Below are positions 54,727 to 63,853 of a DNA stretch of 64,000 nucleotides, piece after piece. Within the stretch, counting starts at the first letter, position 1. Each line of letters opens with the position of its first letter. A program made the position numbers and the translations under genes. Below the pieces are notes generated by a model. That model worked only from the letters and a program-made list of their open reading frames with translations, was not told the DNA's origin and searched no databases. This stretch comes from Streptomyces sp. JH14. Lineage in GTDB: Bacteria; Actinomycetota; Actinomycetes; Streptomycetales; Streptomycetaceae. The DNA is taken from NCBI RefSeq assembly GCF_029428675.1, contig NZ_JAJNEL010000001.1, forward strand, positions 372,001-436,000, read 5' to 3'.

Positions 54727-54755
54727 TTGACGTGTCCGAATCAAGAGAGAAGTAT
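54727..54755 (+). promoter_or_regulatory. Promoter of the discoidin/beta-helix gene
   Basis: TTGACG (54727-54732), a 17-bp spacer and AAGTAT (54750-54755). The LacI-type palindrome follows 11 bp downstream, over the expected transcription start region. Confidence 0.45.
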
Positions 54756-54766
54756 CTCCCCCAGCC

Positions 54767-54780
54767 TGAGAGCGCTCTCA
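54767..54780. promoter_or_regulatory. CebR-like palindrome TGAGAGCGCTCTCA
   Basis: A perfect 14-bp palindrome differing from the known CebR box (TGGGAGCGCTCCCA) only at the third and third-last bases. LacI-family repressors of oligosaccharide genes in Streptomyces bind this form; here it lies between promoter and start codon. Confidence 0.7.
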
Positions 54781-54826
54781 TGCTGCGCGTCGTGCACCCG
54801 CATCACGACCCAGGAGACATACCCCC

Positions 54827-57010
54827 ATGTATGCACCCCCCGCACCCCCCAGACCTGTCCGTTCGGCGGACCGACGGCGTACCGGCGTTCTGGCCGTCGT
54901 CGCCGGTCTCGTCATCTCACTGCTGGCGTTCGTCCCGGCCGTCCCCGTGAGTGCGGCAACCGCGCTGCTGTCGCAGGGCAGAACGGTGACCGTCTCCAGC
55001 GAGGAGAACGCCGGCACCCCCGCAGCCTCCGCCGTGGACGGCAACGACAGCACCCGGTGGTCGAGCGCCTTCTCCGACCCGCAGTGGATCAAGGTCGATC
55101 TGGGTGCCTCCGCCTCGGTCTCCCAGATCGTGCTGAAGTGGGAGGCGGCCTACGCCACCGGCTACCGGATCGAGTTCTCCACGGACAACAGCACGTGGAC
55201 CACCGCCTACTCCACCACCACCGGCCCCGGCGGCACGGAGACCCTGAACGTCTCCGGCACCGCACGCTACGTCCGGCTGACCGGCACCACCCGGGCCACC
55301 CCGTACGGCTACTCGCTCTGGGAGTTCCAGGTGTTCGGCACCACCGGCGACACCGGCGGCCCGCAGATTCCCGGCGGCGGCGACCTCGGACCCAATGTGC
55401 TGGTCTTCGACCCGTCGACGCCCGGCATCCAGGCCAAGGTCGACGAGATCTTCAAGCAGCAGGAGTCGGCGCAGTTCGGTGACGGCCGCTATGCGCTGCT
55501 GTTCAAGCCGGGCACGTACAACAACATCAACGCGCAGCTCGGCTTCTACACCTCCATCGCGGGGCTCGGTCTCAAGCCGGACGACACGACGTTCAACGGT
55601 GACGTGACCGTCGACGCCGGCTGGTTCAACGGGAACGCCACGCAGAACTTCTGGCGCTCGGCGGAGAATCTGGCGCTCAACCCGGTGAACGGCACGGACC
55701 GTTGGGCCGTGTCGCAGGCGGCGCCGTTCCGGCGGATGCACGTCAAGGGCGGGCTCAACCTGGCGCCCGACGGCTACGGCTGGGCCAGCGGCGGCTACAT
55801 CGCCGACAGCATGATCGACGGCCAGGTCGGACCGTACTCCCAGCAGCAGTGGTACACCCGCGACAGCTCGGTCGGCGGCTGGACCAACGGCGTCTGGAAC
55901 ATGACGTTCTCCGGAGTCGAGGGCGCACCCGCGCAGAGCTTCCCCGACCCTCCGTACACCACGCTCGACACCACCCCGGTCTCCCGTGAGAAGCCGTTCC
56001 TCTACCTGGACGGCGCCGAGTACAAGGTCTTCGTCCCGGCCAAGCGCACCAACGCGCGCGGCGTCTCGTGGAACGGCACGACGCAGGGCCAGTCCATCCC
56101 GCTCAGCCAGTTCTACGTGGTCAAGCCCGGCGCCACCGCGCAGACCATCAACGCGGCGGTGCAGCAGGGCCTGCACCTGCTGTTCACGCCCGGCGTCTAT
56201 CACGTGGACCAGACCATCGACATCGACCGGGCGAACACGGTCGTCCTCGGACTGGGACTGGCGACGATCATCCCGGACAACGGCGTGACCGCGATCAAGG
56301 TCGGCGACGTGGACGGCGTGAAACTCGCCGGTCTTCTGATCGACGCCGGACCGCAGAACTCCTCGGTGCTGCTCCAGGTGGGCCCCGACGGCGCGTCGGC
56401 CGACCACTCCGCCAATCCGACCACGGTCCAGGACGTGTTCGTCCGGATCGGCGGCGCGGGCGCCGGCAAGGCCACCACCGGCATGGTCATCAACAGTGAC
56501 GACACGATCGTCGACCACACCTGGATCTGGCGCGCCGACCACGGCGAAGGCGTCGGCTGGGAGACCAACCGGGCCGACTACGGGCTGCGGGTCAACGGCG
56601 ACGACGTCCTCGTCACCGGCCTGTTCGTCGAGCACTTCAACAAGTACGACGTGCAGTGGTACGGCGAGAACGGCAGGACGATCTTCTTCCAGAACGAGAA
56701 GGCGTACGACGCGCCGAACCAGGCCGCCGTCCAGAACGGCACCGTCAAGGGGTATGCCGCCTACAAGGTCGCGGACTCGGTCAACAACCACGAGGGCTGG
56801 GGCCTGGGCAGCTACTGCTACTTCAATGTGGACCCGACGATCCGCCAGGACCACGGTTTCGAGGCCCCGGTGAAGTCCGGGGTGAGATTCCACGATCTCC
56901 TGGTGGTGTCCCTGGGCGGCCAGGGACAGTACGAGCACGTGATCAACAGCACGGGGGCGCCCACGTCGGGAACCTCGACCGTTCCCTCGACGGTGGTGTC
57001 CTTCCCCTGA
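54827..57010 (+). CDS. Secreted discoidin-domain right-handed beta-helix protein
   Basis: 727 residues. Signal peptide ends near VPVSAA (residue 44). Residues ~45-170 form an F5/8 type C carbohydrate-binding domain (ASAVDGNDSTRWSSAFSDP, WIKVDLGASASVSQIVLKW). The rest is a parallel beta-helix with repeated turns (HLLFTPGVYHVDQTIDIDRA, VVLGLGLATIIPDNG) reminiscent of GH55 or pectate-lyase-3 proteins. The activity is not established; catalytic residues cannot be assigned by eye. The CebR-like box upstream suggests a beta-glucan or cello-oligosaccharide link. Confidence 0.8.
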   Translation: MYAPPAPPRPVRSADRRRTGVLAVVAGLVISLLAFVPAVPVSAATALLSQGRTVTVSSEENAGTPAASAVDGNDSTRWSSAFSDPQWIKVDLGASASVSQIVLKWEAAYATGYRIEFSTDNSTWTTAYSTTTGPGGTETLNVSGTARYVRLTGTTRATPYGYSLWEFQVFGTTGDTGGPQIPGGGDLGPNVLVFDPSTPGIQAKVDEIFKQQESAQFGDGRYALLFKPGTYNNINAQLGFYTSIAGLGLKPDDTTFNGDVTVDAGWFNGNATQNFWRSAENLALNPVNGTDRWAVSQAAPFRRMHVKGGLNLAPDGYGWASGGYIADSMIDGQVGPYSQQQWYTRDSSVGGWTNGVWNMTFSGVEGAPAQSFPDPPYTTLDTTPVSREKPFLYLDGAEYKVFVPAKRTNARGVSWNGTTQGQSIPLSQFYVVKPGATAQTINAAVQQGLHLLFTPGVYHVDQTIDIDRANTVVLGLGLATIIPDNGVTAIKVGDVDGVKLAGLLIDAGPQNSSVLLQVGPDGASADHSANPTTVQDVFVRIGGAGAGKATTGMVINSDDTIVDHTWIWRADHGEGVGWETNRADYGLRVNGDDVLVTGLFVEHFNKYDVQWYGENGRTIFFQNEKAYDAPNQAAVQNGTVKGYAAYKVADSVNNHEGWGLGSYCYFNVDPTIRQDHGFEAPVKSGVRFHDLLVVSLGGQGQYEHVINSTGAPTSGTSTVPSTVVSFP

Positions 57011-57049
57011 GGAGGGTCCGGCCAGGAACTCGTGAGGTGAACGGATGAC

Positions 57050-57080
57050 GTGGGGCCCGGCAGCGACTGCCGGGCCCCAC
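57050..57080. terminator. 14-bp hairpin between convergent genes
   Basis: GTGGGGCCCGGCAG (57050-57063) pairs perfectly with 57067-57080 around CGA. It can end both the beta-helix gene and kdpD. Confidence 0.8.
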
Positions 57081-57146
57081 ACCCGTGCGGCGCCCCCACC
57101 GGCTGCGCGGGGCGGAACGCGGCGGGGCGGCGGGTGGACACCGCGC

Positions 57147-59690
57147 CTACGAGGTCGCGATGGCCGGAAGCTCCGGCCGCTGCCCCGCCCGTTCCGATGC
57201 CGTGCGCAGGGTCAGAACCATGGTGAGACCGCCCCCGGGCGTGTCCTCGGCGGCCAGTGTGCCGCCCATCGCCTCGGTGAAGCCCCGGGCCACCGCGAGG
57301 CCGAGGCCCACGCCCGCGCCGCGCGGCACGTCACCGTAACGCTGGAAGGGTTCGAAGACACGGTCCTTCGCCTCGTCCGGTATGCCGGGGCCGAGGTCCA
57401 CGACCCGCAGTTCCACGCGGTCGGCGATGGCGCTGGCCGACACCAGCACCGGTCTGCCCTCCGGGCTGTACTTGACGGCGTTCTCCACGACGTTGGCGAC
57501 CGCCCGTTCGAGGAGTCCCTTGTCGACGGCGACCATCGGCAGATCCTCCGGGATGTCCAGCGTCGCGCTGCCCTCGGGCACGCCGAGCAGTGCCATCGGC
57601 ACCACCTCGTCGAGGTCGATCTCACGGATCAGCGGAGTGACGGTGCCGGTCTGCAGGCGTGACATGTCGAGGAGGTTGCCGACCAGATGGTCCAGCCGGT
57701 CCGCGCCCGCCTCGATGCCTTCGAGGAATTCGGCCCGGTCCTGCTCCGACCATTCGATGTCGTCGGAACGCAGCGAGGTGACGGACGCCTTGATGCCCGC
57801 CAGCGGGGTGCGCAGATCGTGGCTGACGGCGGCGAGCAGGGCGGTACGGATGCGGTTGCCCTCTGCCAGTCCGCGGGCCTGCTGGGCCTCGGTCTGGAGG
57901 CGCTGGCGGTCCAGGACGACGGCCGCCTGCGCGGCGAACGCGGCCAGCACCCTGCGGTCCTCCGCGGGCAGCACCCGGCCGTAGAGCGCGAGCGCCATGT
58001 CGTCGCCCACGGGCATGTCCACATGGGCCTGTTCGGGACGGCCGACGGGCCTCGGACCGACACTGCCCGCGCAGGTCCACGGCGCGACGTCGTTCTCCCG
58101 CTCCAGCAGAGCCACGGACTCCATCGAGAACGTCTCCCGGACCCGCTCCAGCAGAGCGTCCAGCGTCGTCTCGCCACGCAGGATGCTGCCCGCGAGGAAG
58201 GAGAGGATCTCGGACTCGGCACGCAGCCGGGCCGCCTGTTGGGTACGGCGGGCCGCGAGGTCCACGACGGAGGCGACGGAGAAGGCCACACCCACGAAGA
58301 TCGCGATGGCCACGATGTTCTGCGGATCGGCAATGGTCAGTGTGTGGATGGGCGGGGTGAAGTACCAGTTCAGGAGGAAGGAGCCGAAGACCGCGGAGGC
58401 GAGCGCGGGCCGGAGCCCGCCGAGCAGGGCGGCGCTGACCGTCAGCGACAGGTACAGCAGCATGTCGTTGGCCAGCCCCACTTCGGGAGCGAGGCTGCTG
58501 AGGAGGACGGTGAGCAGGGCGGGTCCGGCCACCCCGGTCAGCCAGCCCCAGATGATCCGGGAGCGGCCGAGCCGGGTGCTCCGGGTCATCGGCAGTCCAC
58601 GGCCCTTGCCCATCGCGTCGTGGGTGACGAGGTGTACGTCGAGGTCGGGGCCCGAGTCGCGCGCGACCGTACCGCTGACACCGGGTCCGAACACGTACTG
58701 CCAGGACTTGCGGCGGGACACCCCGAGGACGATCTGTGTGGCGTTGACGCCACGGGCGAACTCCAGCAGCGCCGAAGGGACGTTCTCCCCTATGACGTGG
58801 TGAAAGGTACCACCCAGGTCCTCGACGAGGGTGCGCTGGTCGGCGAGTTCCTTCGGGGACGCGGAGCTGAGACCGTCACTGCGGGCGATGTACACGGCCA
58901 TCAGTTCGCCGCCCGCGCCCTTCTCCGCGAGCCGGGCGGCACGGCGGATCAGCGTGCGGCCTTCGGGGCCGCCGGTGAGGCCGACGACGATGCGTTCACG
59001 CGAGCCCCAGATCTTGGAGACCCGGTGTTCGGACCGGTACTCCTGGAGGTACTCGTCGACCCGGTCGGCGGTCCACAGCAGCGCCAGCTCGCGCAGGGCG
59101 GTGAGGTTTCCGGGGCGGAAGTAGTTGGAGAGTGCCGCGTCGACCTTGTCGGCCTTGTAGATGTTGCCGTGGGCCATCCGGCGCCGCAGCGCCTGGGGCG
59201 ACATGTCGACCAGCTCGATCTGGTCGGCGTGCCGGACGAATTCGTCCGGCACCGTCTCGCGCTGGCGCACACCCGTTATCGACTCGACGACGTCGCCCAG
59301 CGACTCCAGATGCTGGATGTTGACGTTGGAGACGACATCGATACCGGCCTGGAGGAGCTCCTCGATGTCCTGCCAGCGCTTGGCGTTGCGCGACCCCGGG
59401 ATGTTGGTGTGGGCCAGCTCGTCGACGAGGGCCACGGCGGGCCGGCGCGCGATCAGCGCGTCGACGTCCATCTCGGTGAAGACGGCGCCGCGGTACTCCA
59501 CCTCCTTGCGCGGCGTCTGCTCCAGGCCGTGCAGCATCACTTCGGTACGCGGCCGGCTGTGGTGCTCCACGAACGCGACGACGCAGTCCGTGCCGCGCTC
59601 GACCCGTCGATGGCCCTCCGAGAGCATCGCGTAGGTCTTGCCCACGCCCGGAGCGGAGCCGAGGTAGATCCGGAGCTTCCCGCGTCCCAT
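57147..59690 (-). CDS. kdpD: KdpD osmosensitive potassium sensor histidine kinase
   Basis: 847 residues, full length. The N-terminal KdpD domain has Walker A GSAPGVGKT (residues 11-19) and LVDELAHTNIPGSRN; a USP-like domain follows (IVVGLTGGPEGRTLIRRAAR), then four close membrane helices of DUF4118 (~385-480), a GAF-like region, the phospho-acceptor H623 in VSHDLRTPL, and the ATPase (VVENAVKYSP, GAGVGLGLAV). It senses K+ limitation and phosphorylates KdpE. kdpE lies 16 bp upstream in the same operon; kdpFABC is not in the window. Confidence 0.95.
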   Translation of the reverse strand: MGRGKLRIYLGSAPGVGKTYAMLSEGHRRVERGTDCVVAFVEHHSRPRTEVMLHGLEQTPRKEVEYRGAVFTEMDVDALIARRPAVALVDELAHTNIPGSRNAKRWQDIEELLQAGIDVVSNVNIQHLESLGDVVESITGVRQRETVPDEFVRHADQIELVDMSPQALRRRMAHGNIYKADKVDAALSNYFRPGNLTALRELALLWTADRVDEYLQEYRSEHRVSKIWGSRERIVVGLTGGPEGRTLIRRAARLAEKGAGGELMAVYIARSDGLSSASPKELADQRTLVEDLGGTFHHVIGENVPSALLEFARGVNATQIVLGVSRRKSWQYVFGPGVSGTVARDSGPDLDVHLVTHDAMGKGRGLPMTRSTRLGRSRIIWGWLTGVAGPALLTVLLSSLAPEVGLANDMLLYLSLTVSAALLGGLRPALASAVFGSFLLNWYFTPPIHTLTIADPQNIVAIAIFVGVAFSVASVVDLAARRTQQAARLRAESEILSFLAGSILRGETTLDALLERVRETFSMESVALLERENDVAPWTCAGSVGPRPVGRPEQAHVDMPVGDDMALALYGRVLPAEDRRVLAAFAAQAAVVLDRQRLQTEAQQARGLAEGNRIRTALLAAVSHDLRTPLAGIKASVTSLRSDDIEWSEQDRAEFLEGIEAGADRLDHLVGNLLDMSRLQTGTVTPLIREIDLDEVVPMALLGVPEGSATLDIPEDLPMVAVDKGLLERAVANVVENAVKYSPEGRPVLVSASAIADRVELRVVDLGPGIPDEAKDRVFEPFQRYGDVPRGAGVGLGLAVARGFTEAMGGTLAAEDTPGGGLTMVLTLRTASERAGQRPELPAIATS

Positions 59691-59706
59691 GTTTCCCGCC
59701 CGATCG

Positions 59707-60390
59707 TCAGGGCTCGAAGCGGTACCCCATGCCCGGTTCCGTGATCAGATATCGCGGACGGGAGGGGTCCGATTCGAGTTTCCGCCTCAGCTGGGCCATG
59801 TAGACCCGCAGATAATTGGTCTTGTTGCTGTACGACAGGCCCCAGACCTCCTGGAGCAGCTGCCGTTGTGTGATGAGCCGCCGCGGGTTGCTGATCAGGA
59901 ACTCCAGCAGATGCCATTCTGTCGGAGTCAGCCGGATCTCGCGTCCTGCTCGGGCGGCCTTCCTGGCGACCAGGTCCACGGTGAAATCGGCTGTGGTGAT
60001 CGTCTCCGGCTCGCCGGAGTGCGGTGCGGCTTCGGTCCGGCGGACGGCGGCCCGGAGCCGGGCCAGCAGTTCGTCCATGCTGAACGGCTTGGCGATGTAG
60101 TCGTCGGCGCCCGCGTCCAGCGCGGTGACCATCTCCTCGGATCCGCGCCGCGCTGACAGCACGATGATCGGTAAGCGCGTCCAGCGGCGCACGCCCCTGA
60201 TCACTTCGAATCCGTCGGTGTCGGGGAGACCCAGATCGAGCAGGATCACGTCCGGCCGCCGTTCGGCGGCGAGCCCGAGGGCGGTCCTCCCGTCGGGTGC
60301 GGTGTCCACCTCGTACGCGCGCGCCTGCATGTTGATCACGAGAGCCCGTACGAGCTGGGGGTCGTCCACCGCCACCAGTACGCGTGTCAT
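59707..60390 (-). CDS. kdpE: KdpE response regulator (OmpR/PhoB family)
   Basis: 227 residues. Receiver domain with phospho-acceptor D52 in VILLDLGLPD, acidic pair D9-D10 and Lys in DDYIAKPFSM; winged-helix output domain (LTPTEWHLLEFLISNPRRLI, TNYLRVYMAQLRRKLE). The N-terminus reads VAVDDPQ rather than the usual VDDEPQ. No clear ribosome site precedes ATG 60390. It probably binds the TGAC arrays in this region, one of which lies 164 bp upstream of its own start. Confidence 0.93.
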   Translation of the reverse strand: MTRVLVAVDDPQLVRALVINMQARAYEVDTAPDGRTALGLAAERRPDVILLDLGLPDTDGFEVIRGVRRWTRLPIIVLSARRGSEEMVTALDAGADDYIAKPFSMDELLARLRAAVRRTEAAPHSGEPETITTADFTVDLVARKAARAGREIRLTPTEWHLLEFLISNPRRLITQRQLLQEVWGLSYSNKTNYLRVYMAQLRRKLESDPSRPRYLITEPGMGYRFEP

Positions 60391-60553
60391 CGGCGGCCGG
60401 TCGCGGCGCCGGCCGACGAGTATGCAGGCCGGGCTGCGGGCCCTGCCATGGGTTCCTCCTCGATGAGCCTGGAGAGTCATGGACCCCGGTGCGGGAGGCG
60501 GGCCGGGGCTCGACTGCGACGCTATGCCCGGTGACCTGGGGGTCCGCCCTCCC

Positions 60554-60602
60554 TTGACGCGATACTGACGGCCATCGGGGCGCCACTGACGGGATACTGA
60601 CG
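60554..60602 (+). promoter_or_regulatory. Four-half-site TGAC array (copy 2)
   Basis: TGACG starts at 60555, 60566, 60587 and 60598 (spacing 11-21-11); two of the repeats extend to GATACTGACG. It lies between kdpE (minus) and the APC permease gene (plus). On the minus strand CGGACC and TAGCGT downstream of the array could form the kdpE promoter. Confidence 0.72.
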
Positions 60603-60712
60603 CGCCTGCCGTACTCCTGACCGGCGACGACGTTCGCCCCCGGCCGCCGGACGGGTGACGACGTGCTGGATACTCGCTGCTCGTCGTACGCCGATCGGCA
60701 GGAAGAGCACAC

Positions 60713-62701
60713 ATGACTGGCATGCACGAGCCCGATCCGGTCGGATCCGGACCGGGACAGGTCACGCTGCGGGAACGGAGCGGGGGGCGGGCCTGGCTGC
60801 TGGAGGGGCTGAGCGAACAGACGGCACGGCACCCGGGGCCGCACGGCACAACGAGCCCCGAGCACAAGGGGCACTCCTGGTGGCGGGTCATGTGCCTCAC
60901 CGGTGTGGACTACTTCTCCACCCTCGGCTATCAGCCGGGCATTGCCGCACTGGCCGCCGGGCTGCTCTCGCCGCTGGCCACACTGGTGCTGATCGCGCTG
61001 ACGCTGCTGGGCGCGCTGCCCGTCTACCGCAGGGTGGCCAAGGAGAGCCCGCACGGCGAGGGTTCGATCGCCATGCTGGAGCGCCTGCTGCCCTGGTGGG
61101 CGGGGAAGCTCTTCGTGCTGGTGCTCCTCGGGTTCGCCGCCACCGACTTCATGATCACCATCACGCTGTCGGCGGCCGACGCCTCCGCGCACGTCGTGGA
61201 GAATCCCTTCGCCCCGGCCTGGATGCACGGCGAGAACATCTGGATCACCCTGGTCCTGGTCGCCGCCCTCGCTGCGGTCTTCCTCAAGGGCTTCCGGGAG
61301 GCGATCGGCATCGCGGTGACGCTCGTCGCGACGTACCTGCTCCTCAACGTCGTCGTCCTGGCCGTCTCCGCCTGGCAGGTCCTCACCCATCCGGTCAGGA
61401 TCGGCGACTGGACGGACGCCATGACCCTCGAGCACTCCTCACCGCTCGCCATGGTCGGTGTCGCGCTGCTCGTCTTCCCGAAACTCGCGCTGGGCATGTC
61501 CGGATTCGAGACCGGCGTTGCCGTAATGCCTCAGGTGGCCGGGGACCCGACGGACACGTACGAGAATCCCGCGGGCCGGGTCCGCGGCACCCGCAAGCTG
61601 CTCACCACGGCAGCCCTGATCATGAGCTGCTTCCTGCTGCTGTCCAGCCTCGCCACCACGATCCTGATCCCGCAGGGCGAGTTCAAGAGCGGCGGGCAGG
61701 CCAACGGCCGCGCGCTGGCGTACCTCGCGCACGAGTACCTCGGCGAGGCCTTCGGCACCGTGTACGACGTCTCGACGATCGCCATCCTCTGGTTCGCCGG
61801 TGCCTCGGCGCTCGCCGGACTGCTGAACCTCGTACCGCGCTATCTGCCGCGCTACGGGATGGCGCCCGAGTGGACCCGGGCGGTGCGGCCTCTGGTGCTG
61901 GTGTTCACGGCGATCGCGGTGTTCATCACCGTGTGGTTCAACGCCGATGTGGACGACCAGAGCGGCGCCTACGCCACGGGCGTGCTGGTCCTCATGCTGT
62001 CGGCGTCCTTCGCGTCGACGGTCGCCGTGCACCGGCGCGGCCACCGGTGGGCTGCCGTCGGCTTCGGTGCGATCACCGCCGTCTTCGCGTACACCCTGGT
62101 CACCAATGTGGTCGAACGGCCCGACGGCATCAAGATCGCCTCGTTGTTCATCATCGCCATCCTGCTGACGTCGTCCGCCTCCCGGGTGCACCGCGCCTTC
62201 GAACTGCGTGCGGCTGCGGTGACCTTCGACGAGAACGCCCTGCGGCTGATCGACGAGGCGGCGGCGGCCGGGCCACTGCGGATCATCGCCAACGAGCCTC
62301 AGGAGCACAGCACGGTCGCCTACCGCACGAAGGAGTACAGCCAGCGCGAAACGACCCACATCCCCGACGGCCGCCCTGTGCTGTTCCTGGAGGTGTTCAT
62401 CCAGGATTCCTCGGACTTCACCGCCGCGGTGACCGTCCACGGCGACGAGAAGCACGGGGTACGCAGGCTGCGCATGGAGAGCGCGGTGGTACCGAACACC
62501 ATTGCGGCGGTACTGATGGAACTGCGCAACCGCACCGGGGAGGTCCCGCACGCCTACTTCAACTGGACCGAGGGCCACCCGGTCAGTCATCTGCTGCGCT
62601 TCCTCGTCTTCGGCGACGGCGAGGTCGCACCGGTCACCCGGGAGGTACTGCGCCGGGCGGAACCCGACCCGGCGCGCCGGCCCCGCATCCACGTCGGCTG
62701 A
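60713..62701 (+). CDS. APC-superfamily permease, probable potassium transporter
   Basis: 662 residues, about twelve membrane helices and a ~150-residue cytosolic tail with a mixed alpha/beta pattern (LLIDE-like [31 protein letters not shown]). Helix 1 reads [19 protein letters not shown] and a later helix [16 protein letters not shown], placed like the Asp/Tyr pairs of KimA. Divergent position to kdpE and the TGAC array 110 bp upstream suggest K+ transport under KdpDE control. Transport specificity is inferred. Confidence 0.8.
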   Translation: MTGMHEPDPVGSGPGQVTLRERSGGRAWLLEGLSEQTARHPGPHGTTSPEHKGHSWWRVMCLTGVDYFSTLGYQPGIAALAAGLLSPLATLVLIALTLLGALPVYRRVAKESPHGEGSIAMLERLLPWWAGKLFVLVLLGFAATDFMITITLSAADASAHVVENPFAPAWMHGENIWITLVLVAALAAVFLKGFREAIGIAVTLVATYLLLNVVVLAVSAWQVLTHPVRIGDWTDAMTLEHSSPLAMVGVALLVFPKLALGMSGFETGVAVMPQVAGDPTDTYENPAGRVRGTRKLLTTAALIMSCFLLLSSLATTILIPQGEFKSGGQANGRALAYLAHEYLGEAFGTVYDVSTIAILWFAGASALAGLLNLVPRYLPRYGMAPEWTRAVRPLVLVFTAIAVFITVWFNADVDDQSGAYATGVLVLMLSASFASTVAVHRRGHRWAAVGFGAITAVFAYTLVTNVVERPDGIKIASLFIIAILLTSSASRVHRAFELRAAAVTFDENALRLIDEAAAAGPLRIIANEPQEHSTVAYRTKEYSQRETTHIPDGRPVLFLEVFIQDSSDFTAAVTVHGDEKHGVRRLRMESAVVPNTIAAVLMELRNRTGEVPHAYFNWTEGHPVSHLLRFLVFGDGEVAPVTREVLRRAEPDPARRPRIHVG

Positions 62702-62722
62702 ACCGGTCGGTCCCGGGGTCCC

Positions 62723-62755
62723 GTCCGGCCGCCGTCGTCATCCTCGCGGCCGGAC
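62723..62755. terminator. 10-bp hairpin between convergent genes
   Basis: GTCCGGCCGC (62723-62732) pairs with GCGGCCGGAC (62746-62755), ending at the stop codon of the DUF4118 gene. Confidence 0.65.
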
Positions 62756-63505
62756 TCAGCCGGCCGGCGTCCGGCCCGCCGTGTCCAGCGTGGCGCCGGC
62801 CTGGTCGGCCAGGGTCACCGCGACCAGCCGGGCCTGCAGGTCCGGTGCGGTTCCCGGCGCGGGATCGAGCATGAACCTGCCGAGGTAGTGGCCCTGCCCA
62901 CTGACCCGGAGCTCGATCTCGCCCTCCGGCCAGCCGTCGCGCTCGACGTCCCAGCGCCTGCGTCCGACGGACACACTGCCGTCCTGCTCCAGCCGCGGTG
63001 GCCGGCCCAGCAGGGTTCCGTACTCGAAGCGGCAGCCCCGCAGCTGCAGCAGCTCCGCGAGTTCGTCCCGCACATGGGCGGCCACCGCGTCGGCGGAGGT
63101 CGTCGCCTGCGCCAGCTCGGCGGTGCCATGGATCCGGGCGAGATGGCCCGCATCCGTCACGGTGATCACCTGGAGCCGCCTGACCCGGACGGCCAGTTGC
63201 GAGACGAGCAGGCCGACGGCCAGCAGGAGCACAGCCGTTCCGATGTCGTCGTCGCCGTTGATGGTGAACTGCTGATACGGCGGGGTCAGGAAGAAGTCGA
63301 ACCAGGCGGCGGCGGACAGCGCGGCCACCGCGCCCGCGATGCGGCTGCCGAACGCGGCAACCGCGACGACGACGACCACGAGGATCAGAGCCGCATTGGC
63401 GTTCGACAGGTCCGTGCGGAACGGCACCAGCGCGAGGGCGACCAGCAGCGGCGCCACCAGCGCAGCCGCGAGCGCAAGCCGGTTCCGGAGCGAGTGACTG
63501 CTCAT
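62756..63505 (-). CDS. Stand-alone DUF4118 (KdpD sensor-like) membrane protein
   Basis: 249 residues. Four close membrane helices (LALAAALVAPLLVALALVPF onward) with the DUF4118 signature AAWFDFFLTPPYQQFTI, as in the middle of KdpD, then a coiled/GAF-like cytosolic part. No Walker A domain, USP domain, phospho-His or kinase ATPase is present. GGAGGT precedes ATG 63505. It may modulate KdpD or sense ions separately. Such KdpD-like fragments occur near kdp loci in actinomycetes; its role is unknown. Confidence 0.8.
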   Translation of the reverse strand: MSSHSLRNRLALAAALVAPLLVALALVPFRTDLSNANAALILVVVVVAVAAFGSRIAGAVAALSAAAWFDFFLTPPYQQFTINGDDDIGTAVLLLAVGLLVSQLAVRVRRLQVITVTDAGHLARIHGTAELAQATTSADAVAAHVRDELAELLQLRGCRFEYGTLLGRPPRLEQDGSVSVGRRRWDVERDGWPEGEIELRVSGQGHYLGRFMLDPAPGTAPDLQARLVAVTLADQAGATLDTAGRTPAG

Positions 63506-63557
63506 GCGGCACCTCCTGCATCCAGTCTGTCCCCCTTCGCCCCGGCGGCGAACGGCG

Positions 63558-63606
63558 TTGACACGGCCCTGACGCGTCCGTCACCCGTTTTGATGGCGCA
63601 CTGACA
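63558..63606 (+). promoter_or_regulatory. Four-half-site TGAC array (copy 3)
   Basis: TGAC-type half-sites start at 63559, 63570, 63591 (TGATG) and 63602, spacing 11-21-11. It lies 53-101 bp upstream of the DUF4118 gene (minus), where TTCGCC and CAGACT at 17-bp spacing could form its promoter, and about 250 bp upstream of the gene at 63854. Confidence 0.65.
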
Positions 63607-63853
63607 GCGAGGCGGCGCCCATGGCCCGTACACGGACGCGCTCGGCACCTCCGTCGGCATTCCGGGCGGATTCGTCGCGTACCGTACCGGTCCGGTCACG
63701 TGACGTCACTGTCCGCGACCCCGCTCTCCGCGTCCGCAGCGGGGCGCTGGTGCGGTTCGGCTCGTCCCGAGGGCCGACACCGCTGATGATGAGAGTGAGG
63801 GCATGACGCGCATGGACGTAGCCCGACGGTTCACTCCGGACATGGGAGGTGAC

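Noticed and set aside
63621..63806. 61-codon frame whose stop overlaps ATG 63803
   Set aside because: Arg/Ser-rich, third codon positions less GC-biased than neighbours and no recognisable family; the DUF5709 homology begins only at about 63854.
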